64,000 nt of DNA. Origin: Puia dinghuensis. GTDB lineage: Bacteria; Bacteroidota; Bacteroidia; Chitinophagales; Chitinophagaceae. Made by a program: the position numbers and the translations under genes. Location: assembly GCF_014642875.1 (NCBI RefSeq), contig NZ_BMJC01000001.1, positions 601,335 to 665,334 of the forward strand, written 5' to 3'. The notes under the pieces were generated by a model. The model did no database searches and was not told the origin of the DNA. It was given only the letters and a program-made list of their open reading frames with translations. Position 1 is the stretch's first letter. Each line of letters opens with the position of its first letter. Below are positions 24,467 to 33,279 of this stretch, in pieces.

Positions 24467-27400
24467 ATGGTTAAATGGTCTCTGGGCTTTATTCTGCTTG
24501 CTGTACTATTTCAACAAACGCATGCACAGGATGCAAGAGGTTTTGTTCTCTCGACTGACAGGTCGGCGTATCATATTGTACAATACAATAGCGAGAATGG
24601 GCTGCCCCAAAACAGCGTAAACGATCTGCTATTGGATAAGAACCACTACTTGTGGATCGCCACACAATACGGCCTCGTCCGATTCGATGGTCAACGGTTC
24701 CGTATTTACAATACTGCCAATACACCGGTGTTGAAGAGCAATCGATTTTACATCGTCACCGAGACCAGGGACCACCGCATCCTTGTCCCCTCTAGTTTCG
24801 AGGGGTCGGTCATCTACCGGGTGACGGCGGACTATCACATCCAGGAAGATACTGTCTGCACAAAGCTGCGGAAAAAGCTGATCAACTTTTATTCCAACGG
24901 CCTCTTCGATTGCGACCGGCTGATAGCGGCCCTTAGCAAAAGGGGGGCGACCCCAGGTGAAATGGACCTGCTTGGCCAGCTCTTCCGGAGCAAGTGGCAA
25001 TGGATATTCAATGGACACGAGGCGGTGATCGGCTTGCAACAAGGATATTATTATGTCAATAACCAAACCGGGGAGATCAGGCAACTGCCCGGAGTGGGGG
25101 CTGTTCGAACCGGGGGTAATCAGAACACGCGGATCTTGCCTGGAGGAATTTTGATCGGAGGTATTACACCGCAGCGGCGGGAATTCGTCATCGGTGATAT
25201 CTTTTGTATTGCCTGTCATGACGGAAGCTTCCTGTTTTACAAAGGCGGCCGGCCAGTGAGCATACAAACGGATGCTGCCGACAGGGCCCTGTTTCAGGAT
25301 ATGGAGGACCCGGATCCTACGAAATTCTTTATCACCGTGAAAGGCGGGAGATCCATCTTACGACGCAACAACGATTTCTACGACCTGCGGTTCGAAGACA
25401 GGAGGCTGGTAGCAAAGCTTCTTTTCAAAGACCTCACGTTCTTGAAGAACGAGCCGGTATACACGTTGCAATATGATAGCGCGCACAACAGGCTTTTTGC
25501 CGGCACCCTGAATGCAGGACTCTGGGTGGTAACCCCGCAGCTTTTCCACCCTTATACCTTTACCACTACTGACTTCAACAATAATATTTTCATCGCTTTT
25601 CAATTCCTGCCCGGGGGAAGGCTATTGACCAGCAATGGCGTCCTTAGCCTGGGAGCGGAGGGGGAAAGCCGGCTGTTTGCAAGGGACAAAAAACTGGATG
25701 GACATTGCATCTACCGCACCCGATCGGGTGACATCTGGTATAGCAGGGCCGGGCAGCTATACCGCTGTGACAGCATGGGCACCCATGAGCAGGCAGTGGA
25801 TGGCGGAAAACTGGATACCCCTATCACGGGGATGACAGAGGACGCCGCCAACATTTGTTGGATCAGCACCCCCAACAGCCTGTTGAAAATGAAGAATGGG
25901 AAACTGGATTATGTGCTCCGCGGGTATCCTGCTTTCATCGATCATCGTGTCGAATCCCTCACGGACATTTCGGCGCAGACATTATGGATAGCCACCCGCA
26001 ATGGTTTGTTCCAATATGATAAGATCGCGGGCAGACTGGATCCCCGGCCTCTCCTGGCCGGTGTCTACATCCGAAACATCTATAAGGCCCGGGATGGAAG
26101 CCTTTGGATCGGAACATACGGCAACGGCTATTACAAATACCTCAACGGGGAGTTCAGAACCCTTCCCCTGGACCCCGATAAATACCTGGAAGCGGCGCAT
26201 ACCTTCCTGGAAGATGGGAAGGGCTTTTTCTGGATCAGCACCAACCATGGGCTCTTCCGAATAAAAAAAGCCGAATTGGACAATGCAGCCAGTGGGGGAG
26301 GAGGGCGGCCTTCGATGTATTATTTTGATAAGTCGTATGGGTTCCGGACTAATGAATTCAATGGCGGTTGTAGTCCCGCTGTAGTGAATGATGGGGCCGG
26401 CCATGCTTACTTTCCATCGATGGACGGGATCGTCGGCTTTGCACCGGACAGTTGCCAGGGCGAATTGCCGGATGGCCCGCTGATCCTGGATGGGCTTGCA
26501 GTCGATTCCGTTGACCTCGATTACCGCAGCAGCCAACACATCAGGGCGGACTTTACCCGCATCGTGGTACAGGTGTCCACTCCTTTTTATGGCGCGGCAG
26601 AGAACCTGCATATCGAATACAGCCTGGGAGGGGATACCTGGTTTCCGGTGAACCGGGACGGCCAGATCGTGATCAACCGGCTTCCGTACGGCAACTATAC
26701 CCTGGAGATCAGGAAATGGAACGGGTCGGAAGGCAGGAAGTACGACGCCATCCAGGTGGCCATAAAAGTGCTGCCTCACTGGTACAACCTGCCACTGGTG
26801 TGGGTAGCGGGACTCTTGGTCCTCTTTGTGATCTTCATCTATATGCGGACAAGGTTCTGGCGATCGCAGAACCTCAAGCTCCAGATGAAGGTGGATGAAC
26901 GAACCTTCGAGCTGGAAAAGAGCACGATGTTCAAGGAAAACCTGTTATCCATCATCATACACGATCTGCGTTCGCCCTTGCATGCCCAGGACCTGCTTGT
27001 CGAAACGCTATACCGGCGCCACCAGGACCTGGATAAAGATCAGTTGGGCTACTTCCTTGGGGAATTGCAGACCTCAAGCCGCAACATCGTCCAGTTTACA
27101 TCGGATTTTCTCATCTGGTATGACAGCCAGCAGGATGGATTTGCACCCAAGATGGAACCACTGGCCCTGGCGCCTTTTATAGATTCCATCTTAAGTTTTT
27201 ATGAACCTGCTGCCAGGCAAAAAAATATCCGGCTTACCCGGGAGGTCGACGATTCCCTTGTACTCAATACCGATGAGCATTTGCTGGCGATAGTGCTGCG
27301 AAACCTGGTGGATAACGGCATCAAATATACCAGCACAGGAAGTGTCAGGGTGGTGGCGCTTTCATCGAATGGCAGGATCCATCTCTGTGTACGGGATACG

Positions 27401-27589
27401 GGGAAAGGTATGTCACCACAGAAGTTGGACGAGCTGATGACTAGTGAACCCGACATCCGGGTCGGGGGTGGGCATTTCTTCGGCTACCGGTTCGTACGCG
27501 ATTTTATCCGCCGCCTGGGTGGCGAGTTCCACATCGAAAGCGAAAAAGAAGTTGGCACCACCGTGACGATCATCTTTGGCTCAGCTTAG
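24467..27589 (+). CDS. Beta-propeller sensor histidine kinase without receiver domain
   Basis: 1040 residues from the ATG at 24467, which opens a signal peptide ([20 protein letters not shown]); the frame also has a GTG at 24437. The periplasmic part holds reg_prop repeats of a two-bladed propeller type ([33 protein letters not shown] is the first) and a Y_Y_Y domain, then a transmembrane helix. Cytoplasmic HisKA has the phospho-His in [11 protein letters not shown] (about 822), N box [11 protein letters not shown] and G box VRDTGKGMS. It ends after the ATPase domain, so unlike hybrid systems of this architecture it has no receiver or AraC domain. No cognate response regulator is adjacent on this strand. 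Confidence 0.93.
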   Translation: MVKWSLGFILLAVLFQQTHAQDARGFVLSTDRSAYHIVQYNSENGLPQNSVNDLLLDKNHYLWIATQYGLVRFDGQRFRIYNTANTPVLKSNRFYIVTETRDHRILVPSSFEGSVIYRVTADYHIQEDTVCTKLRKKLINFYSNGLFDCDRLIAALSKRGATPGEMDLLGQLFRSKWQWIFNGHEAVIGLQQGYYYVNNQTGEIRQLPGVGAVRTGGNQNTRILPGGILIGGITPQRREFVIGDIFCIACHDGSFLFYKGGRPVSIQTDAADRALFQDMEDPDPTKFFITVKGGRSILRRNNDFYDLRFEDRRLVAKLLFKDLTFLKNEPVYTLQYDSAHNRLFAGTLNAGLWVVTPQLFHPYTFTTTDFNNNIFIAFQFLPGGRLLTSNGVLSLGAEGESRLFARDKKLDGHCIYRTRSGDIWYSRAGQLYRCDSMGTHEQAVDGGKLDTPITGMTEDAANICWISTPNSLLKMKNGKLDYVLRGYPAFIDHRVESLTDISAQTLWIATRNGLFQYDKIAGRLDPRPLLAGVYIRNIYKARDGSLWIGTYGNGYYKYLNGEFRTLPLDPDKYLEAAHTFLEDGKGFFWISTNHGLFRIKKAELDNAASGGGGRPSMYYFDKSYGFRTNEFNGGCSPAVVNDGAGHAYFPSMDGIVGFAPDSCQGELPDGPLILDGLAVDSVDLDYRSSQHIRADFTRIVVQVSTPFYGAAENLHIEYSLGGDTWFPVNRDGQIVINRLPYGNYTLEIRKWNGSEGRKYDAIQVAIKVLPHWYNLPLVWVAGLLVLFVIFIYMRTRFWRSQNLKLQMKVDERTFELEKSTMFKENLLSIIIHDLRSPLHAQDLLVETLYRRHQDLDKDQLGYFLGELQTSSRNIVQFTSDFLIWYDSQQDGFAPKMEPLALAPFIDSILSFYEPAARQKNIRLTREVDDSLVLNTDEHLLAIVLRNLVDNGIKYTSTGSVRVVALSSNGRIHLCVRDTGKGMSPQKLDELMTSEPDIRVGGGHFFGYRFVRDFIRRLGGEFHIESEKEVGTTVTIIFGSA

Positions 27590-28474
27590 TTTTTGTGCGA
27601 AAAAATCAATGGTCCGTTTCCACGCAAGCTCTGCCGCGGCTTTGTCATAGCGGGGAGTGGTATCGTTGTGGAAACCATGGTTTACGCCGGGGTAGATATA
27701 CGCGGTGTATTCCTTATGATTCTCTTTCAAGGCGCTTTCGTAGGCCGGCCACCCTTCGGTGATACGCGTATCGAGTCCGGCATAATGCAACAAAAGCGGC
27801 GCTTTTATCTGGGGTACGAGTTCTATCGGCGGCTGCGCGCCATAGAACGGGACAGCTGCGGCCAGATCGGGAAGCCTCACTGCCATCATATTGGCGATGC
27901 CACCGCCAAAACAAAAACCCACGACTCCAACCTTTCCGTTGCAATCGGGATGTTTCTTCAGGTATTCAAAGGCTGCGATAAAATCTTCCAGCATTTCATT
28001 TTTATCCCTTTTGCTCTGCATCTCGCGGCCTTTGTCATCATCACCCGGATAGCCGCCCAAAGGGGTCAAGGCATCGGGAGCGATGGATATGAATCCGGCC
28101 ACGGCTACTCGCCTGCCGACATCCTCAATATAAGGATTTAGTCCGCGGTTCTCATGCACAACGACGACGCCACCCAGTTTCCCTTTCGCGTCAGCGGGTT
28201 TGGATAGAAGCGCCTTTATCGTTCCGCCACCCTTCCCGGATTTGTAATTGACATATTCAGAGATGATGCGGGGATCATCCTGCTTCACCTGGAGGGTATT
28301 TTTATAATTGGGCATCAGAAAGCTCATCAACGCAGTCACGGTAAGGCCGCCTATCGCGTAGACAGAGAGTCTTTCCATGAAATCCCGTCTGTTTAGCCGG
28401 TTGTGCGCATAATCATCATACAGGTCGAATACTTCCTGCTTTATATCTTCTTTTTTTATTTTGTCATCGCTCAT
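27581..28474 (-). CDS. Dienelactone hydrolase family protein
   Basis: 297 residues. A polar N-terminus of about 25 residues leads to a Tat-like [13 protein letters not shown] and a hydrophobic segment ([14 protein letters not shown]), so it is exported or membrane-anchored. The hydrolase domain has [10 protein letters not shown], the Cys nucleophile in GFCFGGG, the Asp in HYAGLDTRI and the His in [10 protein letters not shown]. Known members hydrolyse dienelactones or other esters. The ATG overlaps the TGA of the LytTR regulator gene (ATGA), so it is the third gene of a kinase-regulator-hydrolase operon. It overlaps the opposite kinase gene by 9 bases. Confidence 0.92.
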   Translation of the reverse strand: MSDDKIKKEDIKQEVFDLYDDYAHNRLNRRDFMERLSVYAIGGLTVTALMSFLMPNYKNTLQVKQDDPRIISEYVNYKSGKGGGTIKALLSKPADAKGKLGGVVVVHENRGLNPYIEDVGRRVAVAGFISIAPDALTPLGGYPGDDDKGREMQSKRDKNEMLEDFIAAFEYLKKHPDCNGKVGVVGFCFGGGIANMMAVRLPDLAAAVPFYGAQPPIELVPQIKAPLLLHYAGLDTRITEGWPAYESALKENHKEYTAYIYPGVNHGFHNDTTPRYDKAAAELAWKRTIDFFAQKLS

Positions 28475-29208
28475 ATGGATGGAGGGTTTGGATTAAAATT
28501 AAATAATTTCTGCCATACCTGTTTCTGGTAGATGGCGCCGATGGGTATCTCCAGGTCGTCCATTTCTATCTTCGCTGCGGTAACCGCCGTTATTTTTTCG
28601 AGTGCTACGATATACGAACGGTGCACCCGGAGAAAATGTACGTCCGGGAGGGTCTCTTCAAAATGATTCATGGTTTGGTAGGTGATGATATCCTTGTCCG
28701 CAGTCCTGATCCGGACATAATCCTTTCTGCTTTCGATGAAAAAGATATTCTTTAAAAAAACCTTGACCATCTTTTTGTCTGCTTTTACATAAATGAAAGC
28801 CTCGGCATGTCCGGTGAAGGAATGCACCTGGGGAACGTTTGCTGCCGACATCCCATTGGATTCGTATTTGTCTATCGCCTTTAAGAATCGCTCAAAAGAA
28901 ATGGGCTTTAACAAATAATCCAGCACATTCAATTCAAAACCTTCCATGGCAAAGTCCCGATAAGCCGTGGTAAGCACCACTTTTGGCGGATGTTGCAGCG
29001 ATCGCAGGAGCTCGATGCCCGTCAGCTGCGGCATCTGGACGTCCAGGAAAAGCAGATCGACCGGCTGCTGTTTCAGGATGCTGAAGACTTCCAGCCCATT
29101 CTTACATTGTGTTATTAGCTGCAGCTTGTCCAACTGAGCGATGTAGGACTCCAATACCTCCCGGGATAGCGCTTCGTCATCCGCTATGACGCACCTGATC
29201 TTGTTCAT
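28471..29208 (-). CDS. LytTR-family response regulator
   Basis: 245 residues: receiver domain with Asp56 in [37 protein letters not shown] for the switch region, and a LytTR DNA-binding domain ([20 protein letters not shown] ... [16 protein letters not shown]). It overlaps the kinase gene by 32 bases and the hydrolase gene by 4 bases. LytTR regulators bind direct-repeat-type sites; the target genes are not apparent, although autoregulation is usual. Confidence 0.94.
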   Translation of the reverse strand: MNKIRCVIADDEALSREVLESYIAQLDKLQLITQCKNGLEVFSILKQQPVDLLFLDVQMPQLTGIELLRSLQHPPKVVLTTAYRDFAMEGFELNVLDYLLKPISFERFLKAIDKYESNGMSAANVPQVHSFTGHAEAFIYVKADKKMVKVFLKNIFFIESRKDYVRIRTADKDIITYQTMNHFEETLPDVHFLRVHRSYIVALEKITAVTAAKIEMDDLEIPIGAIYQKQVWQKLFNFNPNPPSI

Positions 29209-30259
29209 GCAACTGCAATTTTAGATCTATAGAAAACACCTGGTCTTGTTGAACGATGTTCAGTTCGTGGCGACCGGGATAAACGAGCTCCAGCCGCCGC
29301 CGGACATTGGTTAGTCCAACACCCGTCGAGGAGACCGGCTTGCTGACCGCCGAATAGCTATTGGCTGTCTTGAAGTAGAGTTGCCCGCCGGCCACTTTCA
29401 GGTCGATGGTGATCCAGGCCTTATCCAGTTCGTTCACCAGGCCGTGCTTGAATGCATTTTCCACAAAGGGCAGGAGCAACAGCGGGGTGATGGTCTTGTT
29501 CTCGATATCCCCGGAATATTGAAAGGACAGGTCGAGCCGGTCGGCAAACCGGGTCTGTTCTATCCCGATATAATTGGTCAGGTGAAGGAGATCATCGGTA
29601 AGGAGTACGGAGGATGCATTGGCTTCATACAGGATATAGTGCATCAACTCTGACAACCGCAGGACAACACCGGGTGATCGCTCGGACTTCTTTAAGGACA
29701 GCGAATAGATGCTGTTCAAGGTATTGAAGAAAAAATGCGGATGAAGCTGGGCCTTGAGGGAGTGCAGCTCTGCATTGAACTTCTCATGCTCCACTTCGCG
29801 CAGTCTTTTCTCATTTTGAAAAGCATTGTTCCGCAGCTTGAAGAGCATGGTCAGCGCGACCACCGGGTAAAAATGCGTGGCTGCCTGAAGGATACAGATC
29901 GGCTGAAGAAAGACCAGGTCGTCCGTCGATACGCCGGGCACGTGGTGCGAAAGTTCCCAGGGAACCCAGATATGCACGTTGGTGAATGCGCAGATGAGCT
30001 CAGCCCCTATCATGAGGAGGATCAGCATACTGGCATAGACTATATAACGCTTGGTATAGAAAAACCGGGGCATCAACCCGTACAGGTTGATATAGACCAT
30101 TGCAACGATGACGGGGAGCTCTGTGAAGAGCGGCAGGGCATTGCGCAGATCGAAACTGTTTCTCATGTCCCAGCTATAGTCCAGGATGGCATAACAGCAA
30201 TACACCAGCCAGAACAGGAGGTGAATGCCCACTCGTTTCCTATCGATGCGTACGGTCAT
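29177..30259 (-). CDS. LytS-like sensor histidine kinase
   Basis: 360 residues with four predicted transmembrane helices in the first 160, then the His_kinase domain (LHSLKAQLHPHFFFNTLNSIYSL, with the His-Pro-His-Phe phosphoacceptor site) and an ATPase domain (LLLPFVENAFKHGL; TGVGLTNVRRRLELVY). It forms a two-component pair with the next gene, with which it overlaps by 32 bases. The sensing part is membrane-embedded with no recognisable extracellular domain. Confidence 0.94.
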   Translation of the reverse strand: MTVRIDRKRVGIHLLFWLVYCCYAILDYSWDMRNSFDLRNALPLFTELPVIVAMVYINLYGLMPRFFYTKRYIVYASMLILLMIGAELICAFTNVHIWVPWELSHHVPGVSTDDLVFLQPICILQAATHFYPVVALTMLFKLRNNAFQNEKRLREVEHEKFNAELHSLKAQLHPHFFFNTLNSIYSLSLKKSERSPGVVLRLSELMHYILYEANASSVLLTDDLLHLTNYIGIEQTRFADRLDLSFQYSGDIENKTITPLLLLPFVENAFKHGLVNELDKAWITIDLKVAGGQLYFKTANSYSAVSKPVSSTGVGLTNVRRRLELVYPGRHELNIVQQDQVFSIDLKLQLHEQDQVRHSG

Positions 30260-30465
30260 GGAATGGTATGATAAAAGTAGGGGATTATCCAGCAGGACGT
30301 CCGATTTTCGACGAAATTCCGGGCCCGCCCCCCGGAAAGGCAGTTGGCCACCGTGGGCAGGTACAGGAGCATACGGGGACTATCTACGGCGGAAGGTTTT
30401 GGTTTGGTCTAAAAGACAAATATGATAAGACTTTCCATCCGTCTTTTGCCGGGAAAGCCGGAGTC

Positions 30466-32652
30466 ATGAAGAATCTATCCCTCTTCCTCATTGCCCTTTG
30501 TTTTGTTGGATCTGCCTTGGCGCAGCCTACTTTCCTTCCTCCCGCGGAAGACCGCCGGCTAAAGCTGCCGGCCATATACACGACTGAAAAAATAGTTCTC
30601 GACGGGCACCTGGACGAAAAAGCCTGGAAAGCCTCCTCGGTGACGAGCCCTTTTATTACGTGTTTCCCCGATCAGGGCAAGGCCCCAACGGCCGCCACCG
30701 AGGTACGGGTGCTCTATGACAGCGTCAATCTGTATATAGGGGCCATATGTCATTTTACCGGGGGGAAACGCCGGTTGCTTGTCCAGGATATGCGCCGGGA
30801 TTTTAGCAATTTCGAGAACGAGGGATTCAATGTGATGCTGGAGCCTTTTGGGCAATTGAGCATGCCCGTGGCCGCTTTCTGCGTAACACCTTTTGGCACG
30901 CAGGCCGATATGATGTTCTACCAGGGAGGTATCATCGACTACGACTGGGATGGCTTATGGCGTGCACATTGCGTCATCGGGGACAGCACATGGACCGCAG
31001 AGATCGCTATTCCGTTCGCCACACTGCGTTATCCTGCGGGTTCGAGCGCCTGGCGCATTAATTTTTCCAGGAATATCCGTACGGTAGGAGAACTGAGCGG
31101 CTGGTCGCCCTGGCCGATAGCCTATGACGCCTCCCATATGGAATATGCCGGGCTGCTCACGGGGATCAAGCCACCCCAGCCCCAAACCAACATTCGTTTC
31201 GAACCCTATGCACTGTTGAAGACTACGGGCAGCGGGGGTTCGCAAACCGTCGGGCAGGCTGCAGGGGGAGAGCTCAAGTGGGCGGTGCGTACCAATACTT
31301 CGCTTGAAGCCACAATAAACACCGATTTTGCCCAGGTGGATGTTGACCAACAGGTGATCAACCTTACACGGAGTACCGTTTTCTTCCCGGAAAAGCGACA
31401 ATTCTTCAAGGAGAACGCAAACCTGTTCGCGCTTGGTCAGGATGCCATGATCCAACCATTCTTCTCCCGGCAGATCGGGCTAAGCGATAGCGGGGCAGTC
31501 TTGCCGATAACCGGAGGGTTGCGGCTGGTGCACCAGGACGCTGCGACCTCTGCCGGTTTCCTGCTGATGCGCCAGGGTGGTGATACGACAAATGTTCCGG
31601 CCTGGTTTGGCATCGCTCGTTGGCGCCGGGATCTCGGTCATGGCGTTCAGCTTGGCGCCATGAGCGTCAACCGCTACAATGAAGCTGCGCCCGGACAGGC
31701 CTCTTCCTGGAACCCTGTTGGCGTACTGGATGGTTTCTGGCGGATGAAACAGACTATGTTCCTGCGCGGTATGGTCTCCGGTTCGGCTGACAATCATACG
31801 CGAGACAAAGGCAGCGCCGGGCTGATGGAATACAACTATGCGGACAACCGCTTCTACGCCGACCTGCTGGGCGCATATGCATCCAAGGGGTACAGCACAC
31901 AGACAGGGTATCTGGAACGCACGGATTTCATCCATCTGCAACCCAATGTGGAAATGTTCCTGACGCCACATTGGCTCCCACACAACGCCACTTTTTTCTA
32001 TCAGCAAGTCATCGGGAATTTGTTTAAAACCGCCTCTACCGGGCAATTCCAGGAGGCCTCGCTCGCTATCTCGCCGGTAGGTTTCCTGTTCAGGGACCTG
32101 TCCTCGATAAACGCCACGATCACCACCTCCTGGGAAAACCTGGACAGCATCTTTTCTCCCGTAACCGATCTGACAATAGGGCCTGGCCGATACCGATATA
32201 CCCGGTACGAGCTCGATGGTTCTACCAACCAGGGCGCACACTATAGTCTACAGGCCAGGATAAGTACCGGCGGCTACTACAATGGCCGGCTGAACAGCTG
32301 GTTCGTGTCGTTGCGTGCAGCCCCCATTCCTCATATAGCCCTGGTGATGAATTATACCCGTAATGATTTCAAAGGGGTAGGGGAAACGAAGGGGCGCGTC
32401 ACTGATTATCTATTGGCGCCAGAACTGCGGGTAGCGTGGAATCCCAGACTGCAGCTGAGTTCGTATTACCAGTATAACACCGCGGGCAATACGGGCAGCC
32501 TCCATCTCCGGTTCTCCTGGGAATACCGGCCGCTCTCCTTTGTGTATTTTGTGTGGAACGATGTCAGGGACATCCAGCCGGTGAAGCCTCCTTCCGCCCC
32601 GACCAATCAACAGGCAGGAATAATAAAGCTGTCGTATATACGACAGCTTTAA
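30466..32652 (+). CDS. DUF5916/CBM9-like outer-membrane protein
   Basis: 728 residues from the ATG at 30466, which begins a signal peptide (MKNLSLFLIALCFVGSALAQ); the longer frame from 30268 has no leader. Residues about 40-200 form a carbohydrate-binding family 9-like domain (EKIVLDGHLDEKAWKAS ... TEVRVLYDSVNLYIGAICH ... WTAEIAIPFATLRY). The rest is DUF5916 (NTDFAQVDVDQQVINLTR, FFPEKRQFFKENANLF) with barrel-like strands to the C-terminus. Function is unknown; the partner may be a polysaccharide or surface ligand. The stop codon is preceded by a perfect 26-base palindrome. Confidence 0.9.
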   Translation: MKNLSLFLIALCFVGSALAQPTFLPPAEDRRLKLPAIYTTEKIVLDGHLDEKAWKASSVTSPFITCFPDQGKAPTAATEVRVLYDSVNLYIGAICHFTGGKRRLLVQDMRRDFSNFENEGFNVMLEPFGQLSMPVAAFCVTPFGTQADMMFYQGGIIDYDWDGLWRAHCVIGDSTWTAEIAIPFATLRYPAGSSAWRINFSRNIRTVGELSGWSPWPIAYDASHMEYAGLLTGIKPPQPQTNIRFEPYALLKTTGSGGSQTVGQAAGGELKWAVRTNTSLEATINTDFAQVDVDQQVINLTRSTVFFPEKRQFFKENANLFALGQDAMIQPFFSRQIGLSDSGAVLPITGGLRLVHQDAATSAGFLLMRQGGDTTNVPAWFGIARWRRDLGHGVQLGAMSVNRYNEAAPGQASSWNPVGVLDGFWRMKQTMFLRGMVSGSADNHTRDKGSAGLMEYNYADNRFYADLLGAYASKGYSTQTGYLERTDFIHLQPNVEMFLTPHWLPHNATFFYQQVIGNLFKTASTGQFQEASLAISPVGFLFRDLSSINATITTSWENLDSIFSPVTDLTIGPGRYRYTRYELDGSTNQGAHYSLQARISTGGYYNGRLNSWFVSLRAAPIPHIALVMNYTRNDFKGVGETKGRVTDYLLAPELRVAWNPRLQLSSYYQYNTAGNTGSLHLRFSWEYRPLSFVYFVWNDVRDIQPVKPPSAPTNQQAGIIKLSYIRQL
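32625..32650. terminator. Perfect 26-base palindrome, probable bidirectional terminator
   Basis: AAAGCTGTCGTAT is followed at once by its reverse complement, so a strong 11-12-bp hairpin can form. It covers the last eight codons of the DUF5916 gene (KLSYIRQL), and the convergent Gam gene ends 26 bases further. A trailing T run is absent on the plus strand, but TTT within the stem serves either direction. Confidence 0.65.
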
Positions 32653-32675
32653 GATGTAATGAAAGTTATATTTAT

Positions 32676-33209
32676 TTATCGATGGATGGAATAAGCAACG
32701 GACAACTCTTCCGTATTCGCCTCGACATAGAAGGATTCGTCCTGGACTACATCCACGTAGCAATGCTCCTTTATCTCTTCAAATCCCTTGTCATCCCGGA
32801 AAGCGATGAGCGCCTCTTTATTTATCTCATAGGAGGTGCGGACAAAGGCCGGGAAAGCTTTCTTTAAGAGCTCGGTTACGGCATCCCAGGTAAACTTCCT
32901 GTCTTTTGTCAATTTGGGGTTACCCGTCCGGAACCCGATCTTGCCATGAACGAGCGCCAGGCTTTTCCCCTTCCAGTTATCCTTGTATTGCTGGCCATAT
33001 ACCTGGAGCATTTTGACCTGTTCGTCCATGGAGTCCTTCAGCCGGGAGATATCGCCCAGGAATTTGTTGTCAACCTGTTGTTTTTCCTCTTCCATCCTGG
33101 ACTCGATCAGCTTCAGCTGGGTGTTACACTGTGCAAAGACCGCCATCGCGTGTTCGGCTTCCTCATGGGAAACGCTCGTGATGAGTATCTTTTTTGCTCT
33201 CGTAGCCAT
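32676..33209 (-). CDS. Host-nuclease inhibitor Gam family protein (phage Mu Gam-like)
   Basis: 177 residues, without signal peptide. It matches Mu Gam proteins throughout: ATRAKKILITSVSHEEAEHAMAVFAQCN at the start, a long coiled coil (LIESRMEEEKQQVDNKFLGDISRLKDSMDE), then LVHGKIGFRTGNPKLTKDRKFTWDAVTELLKKAFPAFVRTSYEINKEAL and a late VVQDESFYVE. Mu Gam binds DNA ends and blocks RecBCD, related to Ku. No other phage gene is present, so this is a stand-alone copy, either a remnant or a recruited DNA-end-binding protein. Confidence 0.9.
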   Translation of the reverse strand: MATRAKKILITSVSHEEAEHAMAVFAQCNTQLKLIESRMEEEKQQVDNKFLGDISRLKDSMDEQVKMLQVYGQQYKDNWKGKSLALVHGKIGFRTGNPKLTKDRKFTWDAVTELLKKAFPAFVRTSYEINKEALIAFRDDKGFEEIKEHCYVDVVQDESFYVEANTEELSVAYSIHR

Positions 33210-33279
33210 AGTCTTATTTTTTTTAGGCAGTAGAGTAAAATTAAGACACAGGGGTGCGATATGCTTTCATTTTCCACAA

